A DNA stretch of 64,000 nt from Candidatus Accumulibacter necessarius (lineage in GTDB: Bacteria; Pseudomonadota; Gammaproteobacteria; Burkholderiales; Rhodocyclaceae). Under the pieces are notes generated by a model that was not told where the DNA came from, ran no database searches, and was given only the letters and a program-made list of their open reading frames with translations. Each line of letters starts with the position of its first letter. Position 1 is the first letter of the stretch. Positions 1-8,085 of this stretch are shown here, one piece after another. The stretch covers positions 43,652 through 107,651 of the forward strand of contig JAFLDL010000009.1 in NCBI GenBank assembly GCA_017302435.1. The letters run 5' to 3'. A program made the position numbers and the translations under genes.

Positions 1-814
1 TACAGAAAACGCCCACCAGTTCGACGCCGGCGCGCTTCAGTCGCGCATAGTTTTCGCTATTGGTGAGGGTCATCTTCCGCCAGTCGACAATGCACTGCAC
101 CCAGACCCCGTGGTGACTGGCATGCACCAGATGGCGCGTAAAGTCATGGTCGTCAATGCAGTCCACGCTCACCTTGATGGTGCAAAAGCGCGCGGGATGC
201 TCGTGCTTGGAGCGAATGACCTTGTCGATGTGGTCGTGAATGAAACGCTTGGGATGATACGGATGATACTGCTGCCCCTTGGTAAACTTGGGAATCAGAT
301 GCAGGGAATCGAAATGATGGTTGTACCAGTCGACGTCGCTTTGCAATTGCCAGGCGTTGCACTCATGTGTGTGATAACCGTTGTGCGTGGCCCACTCCGA
401 GGTGATTCTTCGGTATTGCGGGTGCTCGTCGCGCAACTGCGACCAATCCATGAAGATGTACTCGAGCTGCGAGGACACGGAGTGCTCGTCGCGGTGCACG
501 ACGAAAGCGAACTTGACACAATTGATGGGCCCGAAACTGCGTGACGAGGGATGGATGTAGAAATCCCGCGTGCGCCGCTTGTGATGGTTCCACTGAATAT
601 CGTAGGGGTCGGTGTCAACAATGTAGGTTTCGCAAATATTGTTGTCCCGATAGACCCGGAGGACAACCTTTACGTTCACCTGTACGCCGAACGATACATC
701 GAAGATGATCTTGCCCCAGCGCAGATAGAATTTCTCGTTGAAGTCGTTGGTCCGCACGAAAGAACCGCCAAGGTTTCCGTGCACCGGGACCGCGTATTTT
801 TCTGCTGTATCCAT
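1..814 (-). CDS. Phospholipase D-like protein, 3' end cut by window edge
   Basis: An open frame starts at ATG 814 and runs off the left edge with no stop, giving about 271 residues of the N-terminal part. Residues about 200-271 (a KVIRSKH stretch, then TIKVSVDCIDDHDFTRHLV, HHGVWVQCIVDW and RLKRAGVELVG) have the look of the first half of a phospholipase D domain, where a beta strand and helix precede the HKD motif. That motif would lie beyond the edge and is not visible. The first 190 residues resemble nothing I recognise. An AGGTG sits about 13 bases before the ATG, a weak ribosome site. The gene is the third in a leftward cluster behind the carbamoyltransferase and the CBM21-EEP gene, 80 bp downstream of the latter. 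Family assignment is moderate; substrate is unknown. Confidence 0.6.
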   Translation of the reverse strand, partial: MDTAEKYAVPVHGNLGGSFVRTNDFNEKFYLRWGKIIFDVSFGVQVNVKVVLRVYRDNNICETYIVDTDPYDIQWNHHKRRTRDFYIHPSSRSFGPINCVKFAFVVHRDEHSVSSQLEYIFMDWSQLRDEHPQYRRITSEWATHNGYHTHECNAWQLQSDVDWYNHHFDSLHLIPKFTKGQQYHPYHPKRFIHDHIDKVIRSKHEHPARFCTIKVSVDCIDDHDFTRHLVHASHHGVWVQCIVDWRKMTLTNSENYARLKRAGVELVGVFC

Positions 815-894
815 GTAAAAGAAAGAACACCTATGTTATTTGGCGCGGACGCGGCACCGCGGGTGCCGCGTCCGCGATGAAACTCGCCCGCCAC

Positions 895-2415
895 TCATGT
901 TGGCTCGAAGGTCATCAGATAGCCGAAATGGTCGGACACTCTTCCATAATCCTGCTCGGTAAACACCGCTCGGCCGGCGGTGGCCGCCAGTCCACTTCCC
1001 TTGCGGAGGAAAACATAATCAATACGATGATCCTCGTCGAGGTAGCGCTCCCAATGCGCGTCCTTTGCCGTGAAGATCCGGCGAAAAACCTGCGGCGAGT
1101 TTGCCGAAAGATACTGATCATCATATTCGCTGGAATCAACCACGAACTGATAACCCCTTGAACCCGCCTTGATGTTGAAGTCGCCACACAGCATGGTCGT
1201 GGTGACCTGAGGGGTATGCTCATCAGCCGCCCATTGACGCAGATTCTCGAATTGCTCGGCGAACCCATCCTCCCACCAGCTCAAGTGTGAAGAGAAGACA
1301 TTGATCAGGCCGATATAAGGAACCCTCACCTGAGCCATCACCACCTTGCGCGAGTGGATGCTGTAGGGGTCGCGGCTGCTTGAGACATATCTTCCCTGAT
1401 GCCTCTCTAACGGGTATCTGCTCAGCACCGCGACCCCCTCGCGATAGCGGTCAAAACCCAGATGCGACCAATCAGTCACCAGATGATAGGGGGATTTGAG
1501 CCGTTCATTGATGATCCGCGCTGTATTGGTCTGCCAGTCGCCCTTGCCATTGTTCCATAGCTCGGCCACTTCCTGCAGGCAGACGATATCGACATCCTGC
1601 GCGTCAATTGCCCTCGCGATCCGCGATAGCTTGTCATCCTGATTCTCTTCCTGACAGCAGTGCAGATTCAGGATCATCACCGTCAACGGCCGACGCTGAA
1701 CCGAGTAGTTCTGGCCGAAGTTGTCATCCCATAGGACTTCCTGCCGGGTTTCACAAGAGATCCTGTATTGAACCCGACAGGCCGCGTCCACCTTCAGCAC
1801 GGTATTCCAGATCTGACAACCGTAGTGATTGGGGTTTCTCGCGTTGCTGAGAAACTCGCTGTCCCAGTAGTTGCGCCCGTAGTGGCAGGCCGACTTGCGC
1901 GAGCTCCTCCAGTCGTCTCGCGTCCAGTGAATCGTGACTCTGCGCGCCTGCAAGGCAGCATCTGCCGCCACGACAACTGGCAAAAGGGTTTGGCCATCAG
2001 CCAGACGGCGCCCGAACTCAACATTCAGAAGCGGGCGCTTGTCAGCCAGCATGATCCCCGAATCTGCCTGCAACGAATGATTCTCACCCTGCTGGTTATC
2101 CCAGTACTCCGCCCCGGATACCCGGTAGCGCAAGGCGAACTGGACGCTGCCAGGAAGTGATTGATCCGTCGCGGCAGCAAAGGCGATCCGGGCGAACCAG
2201 TATTCCTGGTTCCGGCCGGCCTTGCCATGATAGGCAGCGGCCAGGGTATGCCACACGCCATCTTCGCCGGCCCACGCGACATCAACGCTCTTGTCGAAGG
2301 CAAGATCGTCCACCAGAACAAGAAACGACAGGTCCTGCTCGGGCACCGTTGCTTTTCGGGTGATTACATTCTTTGCGTAGAGTAGATTGATCTTGTTCAT
2401 TGTTCCCCACGTCAA
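895..2415 (-). CDS. CBM21-CBM21-endonuclease/exonuclease/phosphatase fusion protein
   Basis: A 506-residue protein. Residues about 15-110 look like a CBM21 starch/glycogen-binding module (FLVLVDDLAFDKSVDVAW, then GAEYWDNQQGENHSL), and about 115-245 like a second, more divergent copy ending EVLWDDNFGQNYSV. Residues about 248-506 form an endonuclease/exonuclease/phosphatase (DNase I-like) domain with DIVCLQEV, a CGDFN motif, DHRIDYVFLR and a final VSDHFGYL, so the metal and catalytic Glu/Asp/His positions appear intact. No signal peptide is seen. The ATG at 2415 overlaps the upstream carbamoyltransferase stop (ATGA), implying translational coupling; ATG 2400 is an alternative start. The domain can cleave nucleic acids, phosphoinositides or sphingomyelin in different families. 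The CBM21 modules suggest it works at a glucan surface, which is inference. Confidence 0.8.
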   Translation of the reverse strand: MTWGTMNKINLLYAKNVITRKATVPEQDLSFLVLVDDLAFDKSVDVAWAGEDGVWHTLAAAYHGKAGRNQEYWFARIAFAAATDQSLPGSVQFALRYRVSGAEYWDNQQGENHSLQADSGIMLADKRPLLNVEFGRRLADGQTLLPVVVAADAALQARRVTIHWTRDDWRSSRKSACHYGRNYWDSEFLSNARNPNHYGCQIWNTVLKVDAACRVQYRISCETRQEVLWDDNFGQNYSVQRRPLTVMILNLHCCQEENQDDKLSRIARAIDAQDVDIVCLQEVAELWNNGKGDWQTNTARIINERLKSPYHLVTDWSHLGFDRYREGVAVLSRYPLERHQGRYVSSSRDPYSIHSRKVVMAQVRVPYIGLINVFSSHLSWWEDGFAEQFENLRQWAADEHTPQVTTTMLCGDFNIKAGSRGYQFVVDSSEYDDQYLSANSPQVFRRIFTAKDAHWERYLDEDHRIDYVFLRKGSGLAATAGRAVFTEQDYGRVSDHFGYLMTFEPT

Positions 2416-4196
2416 GGGGCAAATGCAGAGGTTGGAGATTGGTCTGAATCGGTCTTCGTCGCTGCTGGCGCTTTCACCACCAGTACATCTTCCATGACCA
2501 AATACTGCAGGTCGGACCCGAAGAACATGTTCAGGGCATCGGTCGGTGAGCAGATCATCGGCTCGCCGCGGCGGTTGAGCGAAGTGTTGAGAACGACACC
2601 ATTACCGGTCAGCTTCTCGAGTTCTACCATCAGATCATAATAGCGTGGGTTGAACTCGCGCTGCAGCACCTGCGCGCGCGATGTCCCGTCCTCGTGCACC
2701 ACTTCGGGAACGCGTTCCTTCCAGCCTTTGGCTACCTTGAAGGTGAAGGTCATGAAGGGCGCCGGATGTTCGCTGCCCAGCATCTGTGGTCCGACAGTGT
2801 CGAGCATGCTGGGGCAGAAGGGGCGCCAGCGTTCGCGGAACTTGATCTGGGCATTGATTCGGTCGGCGACGCCGGGGGCACTCGGGCAACCGAGGATCGA
2901 ACGTCCGCCAAGGGCCCGCGGGCCAAACTCCATTCGCCCCTGAAACCAGGCCACCGGCTGCCCGTCGGCGAGCAGTCGGGCAATGTGCTGCGGCACGTCG
3001 CTCAACCGTTGCCATGCAGGCCGCGCCGGATGGCGAGCACAGGCGGCGACGACGTCTTCGTTGCTGTACGCGGGGCCCAGGTAGACATGCTCCATCTTCT
3101 CAACTGCAACGCCCCGCTGTACGGACACATAGGCCGCGGCACCGACAGCGGTGCCGGCGTCGCCCGAGGCAGGCTGAACGAAGAGTTCGCGGACGTCCGA
3201 ACGGGCAATGATCTTCTGGTTGAGCTTGACGTTCAATGCGCCGCCACCCGAAAAGGCAAGTCGGCCGGTCTCCCGCAGAATCTCTCCCAGGTAATGCTCG
3301 ATCATCCGAAGGGAGAGGTCCTCGAAGAGCTTCTGCATGCTTGCTGCGTAGTGGATGTAGGGGTCGTCGGCGATGTCTCCCGAACGTTTGGGACCCAGCC
3401 ATTCGACCAGCTTGGGCGAAAAGTAGTAGCCCTTGCCGTTCTCCTTGTAACGACGGAAGCCGATCACGTTGGCATAGGCGGTGTTGACCGTCAGCTCGCC
3501 ATCCTCGAACTTCGCCAGGCGCGAGAAATCGTATCGGTCAGGATCGCCGTAAGGCGCCATGCCCATTACCTTGTACTCGCCGTCGAGCATCTCGAAACCG
3601 AGATACTCGGTCAGAGCGCCATACAGGCCGCCCAACGAATCGGGATCGTAGAATTCCTTGAGCTTGTGGATCCTGCCGTTCTCGCCGTAGCCGAAGAAGG
3701 TGGTCGCGTATTCGCCCTTGCCGTCGATGCCGAGAATCGCCGTCTTTTCCTTGAAACCGGCGCAATGGTAAGCACTGGCGGCATGTGCGAGGTGATGCTC
3801 GACCGGCACGATGTCCGTCTTCTTCAGGTCGAAGCCAAGTTGCAGGAGGCACCACTCGATACGCTTACGGTAGCGATGGAAGCGCCGGTTGCCGGTCAGG
3901 ATCGCGTCCAGTCCGCGGTCGGGAGCATACCAGTAGCGTTTCGCATAGTGCCAGCGCGCCGGTTCCGAAAGGCTGATCGGGGCAAAGGGGATAGCCACCG
4001 CGTCTACGTCCTGCGGCCTGAGGCCGGCAAACTCCAGGCAGAACTTCGCGGCCTCGTAGGGCATACGGTTCTTGGCGTGCTTGTCGCGAACGAAACGCTC
4101 CTCCTCTGCCGCTGCGACGAGCTTGCCGTCGATATAGAGCGCTGCCGAAGGATCGTGGGTCAATGCGCCGGACAGGCCGAGTAGGGTCAGTGCCAA
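2412..4196 (-). CDS. Carbamoyltransferase, NodU/CmcH family
   Basis: A 594-residue enzyme of the family that transfers a carbamoyl group from carbamoyl phosphate, through an ATP-activated carbamoyl-adenylate, to a hydroxyl on a sugar, antibiotic or other small molecule. The N-terminal ASKHA-type fold is visible in LGLSGALTHDPSAALYIDG and AAAEEERF, followed by the EHHLAHAASAY metal/active-site motif near residue 133. The C-terminal YrdC-like half contains MEFGPRALGGRSILG and LNTSLNRRGEPM. Length is normal for the family. It heads the leftward cluster with the CBM21-EEP gene (ATGA overlap) and the PLD-like gene. The acceptor cannot be read from sequence; a polysaccharide or secondary metabolite are both possible. 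The start at 4196 (MALTLLGLSGALTHDPS) fits the conserved N terminus. Confidence 0.88.
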   Translation of the reverse strand: MALTLLGLSGALTHDPSAALYIDGKLVAAAEEERFVRDKHAKNRMPYEAAKFCLEFAGLRPQDVDAVAIPFAPISLSEPARWHYAKRYWYAPDRGLDAILTGNRRFHRYRKRIEWCLLQLGFDLKKTDIVPVEHHLAHAASAYHCAGFKEKTAILGIDGKGEYATTFFGYGENGRIHKLKEFYDPDSLGGLYGALTEYLGFEMLDGEYKVMGMAPYGDPDRYDFSRLAKFEDGELTVNTAYANVIGFRRYKENGKGYYFSPKLVEWLGPKRSGDIADDPYIHYAASMQKLFEDLSLRMIEHYLGEILRETGRLAFSGGGALNVKLNQKIIARSDVRELFVQPASGDAGTAVGAAAYVSVQRGVAVEKMEHVYLGPAYSNEDVVAACARHPARPAWQRLSDVPQHIARLLADGQPVAWFQGRMEFGPRALGGRSILGCPSAPGVADRINAQIKFRERWRPFCPSMLDTVGPQMLGSEHPAPFMTFTFKVAKGWKERVPEVVHEDGTSRAQVLQREFNPRYYDLMVELEKLTGNGVVLNTSLNRRGEPMICSPTDALNMFFGSDLQYLVMEDVLVVKAPAATKTDSDQSPTSAFAP

Positions 4197-4342
4197 AGTG
4201 TCGAGGTCTCAGAGGATCACATTTTCGGCCCACGGCGCGTGAAAGCGGCCGCTGACCGACGAATTCGCCAAGTATACCCGTGGCGGACCCTCTTCGGTTC
4301 CACTGCCGGAGGAAGCTGCCCGGCGATCGGCCCGGGGGAGGA

Positions 4343-5218
4343 TCAATAGGGGCGTGGCTCGCCCGCTGGCCGGGTCTTGAAACGACGATGGACCCAGTAG
4401 TACTGCTCAGGCAGGGTGCGCACGGCCGCTTCGATCCAGGCGTTCATGCGGCGGGTGTCGGCCTCGACGTCGTCGGTCGGAAAATCCTGCCATGGCTCGC
4501 CAACCGTCACGACATAGCCCTCGCCGCCGGGCAGGATGCGCGTCAGGCAGGGGACGACGGTAGCTCCGGCCAGGTGTGCCAGTCGCGACAGACCGGGAAC
4601 GGTTGCCGCCAGGACACCAAAAAAAGGGACAAAAATCGAATCCTTGCGCCCGAAATCCATGTCCGGCAGGTAGTACAGCGGGCGCCCTGCCTTCATCGCC
4701 CGGATACTGGCGCGCACGCTTGCGTCACGCGACAGCAGCAGCTGATCGCCAAAACGACAACGGCCGCGTAGCAATAGGCGGTCAAAGACGGCGTTCGACT
4801 GTTCGGCGTAGATACTCGCGCTGTCGAAGCGCATGGCAATCCCGGCGCCGCCGGCGTCGAGCCCGACGAAGTGTGGCGTCAGCATCAGCACTGGCTGGCC
4901 GGCCGCGAGCAGCGTCCGCATTCGCTCTTCGCCCTCCACCCGAATCAGCCGCGACAGCCTCTCCGGACGGGCCCAGAGCAGCAGACTGCGCTCGAGCACA
5001 CTGCGGCCCAGCACCCTGAAATGTGCTTTCGCCAGCAGTCGACGCTGTTCATCATCGCGTTCCGGGAAGCACAGGCGAAGATTCACCAGGACAATGTGCC
5101 GGCGCCGACGGGCAAGCAAGAAAAAGGCACTGCCGAGCGCATTACCGCAGGCCGCCAGAACGGACAAGGGCAGGAAATGCAGCAGCCAGAGCGCTGCGAC
5201 GAGCAGTCGACTCAGCAC
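4343..5218 (-). CDS. Lysophospholipid/lipid A acyltransferase (LpxL/HtrB family)
   Basis: A 291-residue inner-membrane acyltransferase of the LpxL/LpxM superfamily, which moves a fatty acyl chain from acyl-ACP to lipid A precursors or related lipids. The HX4D catalytic motif is HFVGLD (near residue 116), and a single hydrophobic N-terminal anchor (LLVAALWLLHFLPLSVLAA) precedes the soluble domain. YYLPDMDFG and the C-terminal YYWVHRRFKTRP are typical of this family, and the length is close to normal. The gene stands alone on the minus strand, 124 bp beyond the carbamoyltransferase start, with a 385-bp upstream gap. It is probably a housekeeping lipid A gene; which secondary acylation it makes cannot be told. 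Confidence 0.9.
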   Translation of the reverse strand: MLSRLLVAALWLLHFLPLSVLAACGNALGSAFFLLARRRRHIVLVNLRLCFPERDDEQRRLLAKAHFRVLGRSVLERSLLLWARPERLSRLIRVEGEERMRTLLAAGQPVLMLTPHFVGLDAGGAGIAMRFDSASIYAEQSNAVFDRLLLRGRCRFGDQLLLSRDASVRASIRAMKAGRPLYYLPDMDFGRKDSIFVPFFGVLAATVPGLSRLAHLAGATVVPCLTRILPGGEGYVVTVGEPWQDFPTDDVEADTRRMNAWIEAAVRTLPEQYYWVHRRFKTRPAGEPRPY

Positions 5219-5603
5219 CGGCTCAGGTGGCAGCAGTCAGCCTCGCCTCGATACAGGTCTTTCATGCCAGGCAGCCTCATGCCACGGTTGGTTGGTCGGA
5301 TGTTCAGGCGTCTTTGGCGCGGTATTGTACTTTCATCCAGGCGACGCCGACGCGCTTTTCCGCATGCGCCATAGCGACACAGCGCATCCCGATGATGGTC
5401 AAGGCCGCACCGGCAGCCGTGCGGACCGCCTTGTTTGCGGGCATGCTGCAAGTCGTCAGTGCCGGCACCTTGCGCCAAGGTGTGTTGAATGGCTTTGAGC
5501 ATGCCAAAGCGCTCTGCCTGGGTCGACTCTCCCTTGGCAGGGTCGCATAATGGATGTGTATAATTAGTGTGTAAAGCAATAGATCACAAAGGGAGGGTGA
5601 GTC
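5219..5603. other. Intergenic region between acyltransferase and VapBC-like pair
   Basis: No credible gene on either strand. The short frames here lack recognisable motifs and ribosome sites. The stretch must carry the leftward promoter of the acyltransferase and the rightward promoter of the toxin-antitoxin pair, the latter near 5534-5564. Confidence 0.5.
5534..5564 (+). promoter_or_regulatory. Likely sigma-70 promoter of the VapBC-like operon
   Basis: TTGGCA at 5534-5539 and TATAAT at 5559-5564, separated by 19 bp. The -10 is perfect and the spacing is long. A strong GGGAGGGTGAG ribosome site follows, just before ATG 5604. Confidence 0.5.
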
Positions 5604-5831
5604 ATGGCTCATCGAGTCAATATCGTACTGGATGACGATGTTTGGCAACGCTTCCAGGCCATTCCAGGTGGCGAGCGCAGTCGTTTTGTCAATGAAGTGA
5701 TTTCGGTGGAACTGCTCAGGCGGCAGCAGCAGCAGGCGTGGGCAGGCATACAGTCCTTGCGCGGCACTCTGCCGCCAATTCCTGGGCGGAGCGAGGACTG
5801 GGTCCGGGAAGATCGGGATGCGCTGCCGTGA
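5604..5831 (+). CDS. Ribbon-helix-helix antitoxin (VapB-like)
   Basis: A 75-residue protein whose first 40 residues (HRVNIVLDDDVWQRF, then SRFVNEVISVEL) fit a ribbon-helix-helix DNA-binding fold: a beta strand of alternating hydrophobic residues, then two helices. The acidic, tryptophan-containing tail (SEDWVREDRDALP) would bind the toxin. It overlaps the PIN-domain toxin by GTGA at 5828-5831, the usual antitoxin-first order. It is expected to neutralise the downstream RNase and, with it, repress the operon at the promoter near 5534-5564. A GGGAGGGTGAG ribosome site lies just upstream of the ATG. Confidence 0.82.
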   Translation: MAHRVNIVLDDDVWQRFQAIPGGERSRFVNEVISVELLRRQQQQAWAGIQSLRGTLPPIPGRSEDWVREDRDALP

Positions 5832-6265
5832 ACACGGTGGTACTTGATGCATCGATACTGCTCAAATGGGTGTTGCCTGAGACGGAGGAGGATTTCATCG
5901 CTCAGGCGAATGACATTGGGGCGGCAGCTCTGACGGGCCGAGTGTGCTTGCTGGTTCCATCGCTCTGGTACTACGAAGTCGGCAATATCGTGGCGCGGAA
6001 CATCCCCGACCACGCGAGTGCGGCAATGAATCATCTCAGCTCCCTTCTCGCGCCATGGACACGGGCGCCCACGCCTGAAGTCCAGACGCTGACCCTGGAT
6101 TTGATGCGCAGCCACGGAGTGACTTTCTACGATGCCAGCTACCACGCTCTGGCAATCGCCAGTCGCGGCGTGCTGATCACAGCCGATGCACTTTATGTTC
6201 GCAAGGTGGGTGTAGGCGACAATCTCATGGCCCTCGCCGATTGGCCGCCACACGGATCCGCATAA
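5828..6265 (+). CDS. PIN-domain toxin (VapC-like RNase)
   Basis: A 145-residue PIN-domain protein starting at GTG 5828, which overlaps the antitoxin stop. Acidic active-site residues appear in VVLDASILLKWVLPE, in LWYYEVGNIV (conserved Glu), in VTFYDASYHALAIA and in LITADALYV. This is the four-acid pattern of Mg-dependent VapC RNases, which cut tRNA or rRNA when freed from antitoxin. Length is usual. A longer frame begins upstream at 5738, but it would bury the antitoxin's second half, so the coupled GTG is preferred. The pair looks intact. It sits next to a cas1 relic in what appears to be an accessory insertion downstream of hom. Confidence 0.87.
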   Translation: MNTVVLDASILLKWVLPETEEDFIAQANDIGAAALTGRVCLLVPSLWYYEVGNIVARNIPDHASAAMNHLSSLLAPWTRAPTPEVQTLTLDLMRSHGVTFYDASYHALAIASRGVLITADALYVRKVGVGDNLMALADWPPHGSA

Positions 6266-6293
6266 GGAACTGGCGCCGTGAAGCCGATCAACG

Positions 6294-6404
6294 ATGCCTG
6301 AACTGCTGCCGCCACTGTTTCCGACACCGCTCAAAGAGACGCCTGTCGATCCTCTATGTCGAATGCGGCCATCTCGACGTACCCGACGGCGCATTCATCG
6401 TGGA
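6294..6404 (+). pseudogene. cas1: Relic of type I-E cas1 (N-terminal fragment, frameshifted)
   Basis: Starting at ATG 6294 the reading is MPELLPPLFPTPLKE. After an apparent one-base insertion (the A near 6339) the next frame continues as RLSILYVECGHLDVPDGAF. Joined, this closely follows the well-known start of Cas1 from type I-E systems (PL-P-PIPLKDR-S-IFLQYGQIDV-DGAF in E. coli, from memory). Similarity stops near 6404. No cas2, Cascade gene, leader or repeat array is visible nearby, so this is a dead fragment of about 37 codons out of roughly 300. What follows to 6566 (a frame ending TANVAQ) is unrecognised. Confidence 0.72.
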
Positions 6405-6708
6405 GACCACGATACCAAAGAGCCAGAGGTGCTGGCTGCGCAAGGCATTGCGCCAGCAGTGCCCAAGCTGACCCTGCGTAGCGGCGATGGCAAGCTGGTT
6501 AAGATCTCCCAGACCCTGCTCGATGAAGGCCCGGCAGGGCTCTGGACCGCTAACGTCGCTCAGTGATTGACTGTGCTCTAGTGGGCTCCGGAGGACCTGG
6601 ACATTCAGGGCCGGGTGATGCTCCCGTGGGCACTTCTCGCTGGCGGCTGAGCAATTCCCTGCCAATCGACGGTGGCGTCCGAAGTCGACGCCAGCCCTGC
6701 CGATTCCG

Positions 6709-8019
6709 TTAGAGGAGGTCTTCCAGCCGCAAGCGAATGATCCTGCCCTTGACCGCTGCCAGTGCCTCGATGCCGGCAATCGCGGTGTCGATATTCCGTT
6801 CACGCGTCTTGTGGGTGAGCATGATGATGTCGGTCTGCTCTTCGCCCTCGCCCGGCTCTCGCTGGATCATGGCGACGATCGAGATGCCATCGTCGGCGAG
6901 GATACGCGTCACGTCGGCGAGCACGCCCGGCCGGTCTTCGACGCGCAGGCGCAGGTAGTAGCTGCTGACGACGTCGGCGATCGGCAGAATGGCCAGATCG
7001 AGCATTGCGTCGGGCTGAAAGGCCAGATGCGGGACGCGGTGCTCGGGATCGGCGGTGTGCATGCGCGTCACATCGACCAGATCGGCGATCACCGCCGAGG
7101 CGGTGGGCTCGGCGCCGGCGCCCTTGCCGTAGTACAGCGTGGCGCCGACCGCGTCGCCCTTGACCAGTACTGCGTTCATCGCCCCTTCGACGTTGGCGAT
7201 CAGCCGTTTGGCGGGAATCAGCGTCGGATGCACGCGCAACTCGACGCCCTCCGGGGTGCGCTTGGTGATACCGAGCAGCTTGATACGGTAACCGAGTTGT
7301 TCGGCGTACCTGATGTCGGCGGCGTCGAGCTGGCTGATGCCCTCGATGTACGCCTGGTCGAAGCTCATCGAGTTGCCAAAAGCGATGGCCGACATGATCG
7401 AGAGCTTGTGCGCGGCGTCCACCCCTTCGATGTCGAAGGTCGGATCGGCCTCCGCGTAGCCGAGTCGTTGCGCTTCCGTGAGCACCGCTGCAAAAGACAA
7501 CCCCTTGTCGCGCATCTCGGAGAGAATGAAGTTGGTCGTGCCGTTGATGATGCCGGCAATCCATTCGATACGGTTGGCGGTGAGGCCCTCGCGCAGCGCC
7601 TTGATGATCGGAATGCCGCCGGCGACGGCGGCTTCGAAAGCGACCATCACGCCTTTTTCCTGCGCGGCGGCAAAAATCTCGTTGCCATGCTTGGCCAGCA
7701 AGGCCTTGTTGGCGGTCACCACGTGCTTGCCATTGGCGATCGCGTGCAGCACTAGCTCCCTGGCAACGCCATAGCCGCCGATCAGTTCGACGACGATGTC
7801 GACTTCCGGGTCGCTGACCACGGCAAAAGCATCGTCGGTAACCCGACAGCTACCCCCAGTCAGTTGGCGCGTGCGTTCGAGGTCCCGGTCGGCAACGATG
7901 CTGACCTGAATGGGACGACCAGCGCGGCGGGTGATTTCTTCGGCATTGCGCTTGAGTACGGCGTAGGTGCCGCCACCGACGGTGCCGATGCCAAGCAGTC
8001 CAACGTTGATGGGTTTCAT
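6709..8019 (-). CDS. hom: Homoserine dehydrogenase
   Basis: A 436-residue NAD(P)-dependent enzyme that reduces aspartate semialdehyde to homoserine, the branch point to threonine and methionine. The Rossmann motif is VGLLGIGTVGGGTY at residues 4-17. VVELIGG, HVVTANKALLAKHG, GIINGTTNFIL and the YAEADPTFDIEG signature follow. The C-terminal ~85 residues (LRLRVEDRPGVLADVTRIL onward) are an ACT domain for feedback by threonine. Length is that of the monofunctional enzyme. It follows the two aminotransferase genes on the same strand, 66 bp after the nearer one. thrC, which commonly follows hom in betaproteobacteria, is absent; the VapBC-like pair and cas1 relic lie there instead. Confidence 0.96.
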   Translation of the reverse strand: MKPINVGLLGIGTVGGGTYAVLKRNAEEITRRAGRPIQVSIVADRDLERTRQLTGGSCRVTDDAFAVVSDPEVDIVVELIGGYGVARELVLHAIANGKHVVTANKALLAKHGNEIFAAAQEKGVMVAFEAAVAGGIPIIKALREGLTANRIEWIAGIINGTTNFILSEMRDKGLSFAAVLTEAQRLGYAEADPTFDIEGVDAAHKLSIMSAIAFGNSMSFDQAYIEGISQLDAADIRYAEQLGYRIKLLGITKRTPEGVELRVHPTLIPAKRLIANVEGAMNAVLVKGDAVGATLYYGKGAGAEPTASAVIADLVDVTRMHTADPEHRVPHLAFQPDAMLDLAILPIADVVSSYYLRLRVEDRPGVLADVTRILADDGISIVAMIQREPGEGEEQTDIIMLTHKTRERNIDTAIAGIEALAAVKGRIIRLRLEDLL

Positions 8020-8085
8020 AGAGCAGTCAGGGAGGGTGAGTAGAGAAAACGACCGCAGACCAGGCGAGCGGTGGACTCCCCGCAG

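Noticed and set aside
2694-4184. 496-codon plus-strand frame across the carbamoyltransferase
   Set aside because: Antisense shadow; the minus strand has intact family motifs over its whole length.
6294-6566. 90-codon frame as a gene
   Set aside because: Its start matches Cas1e only for 15 residues before the frame breaks; the remainder has no recognisable family.
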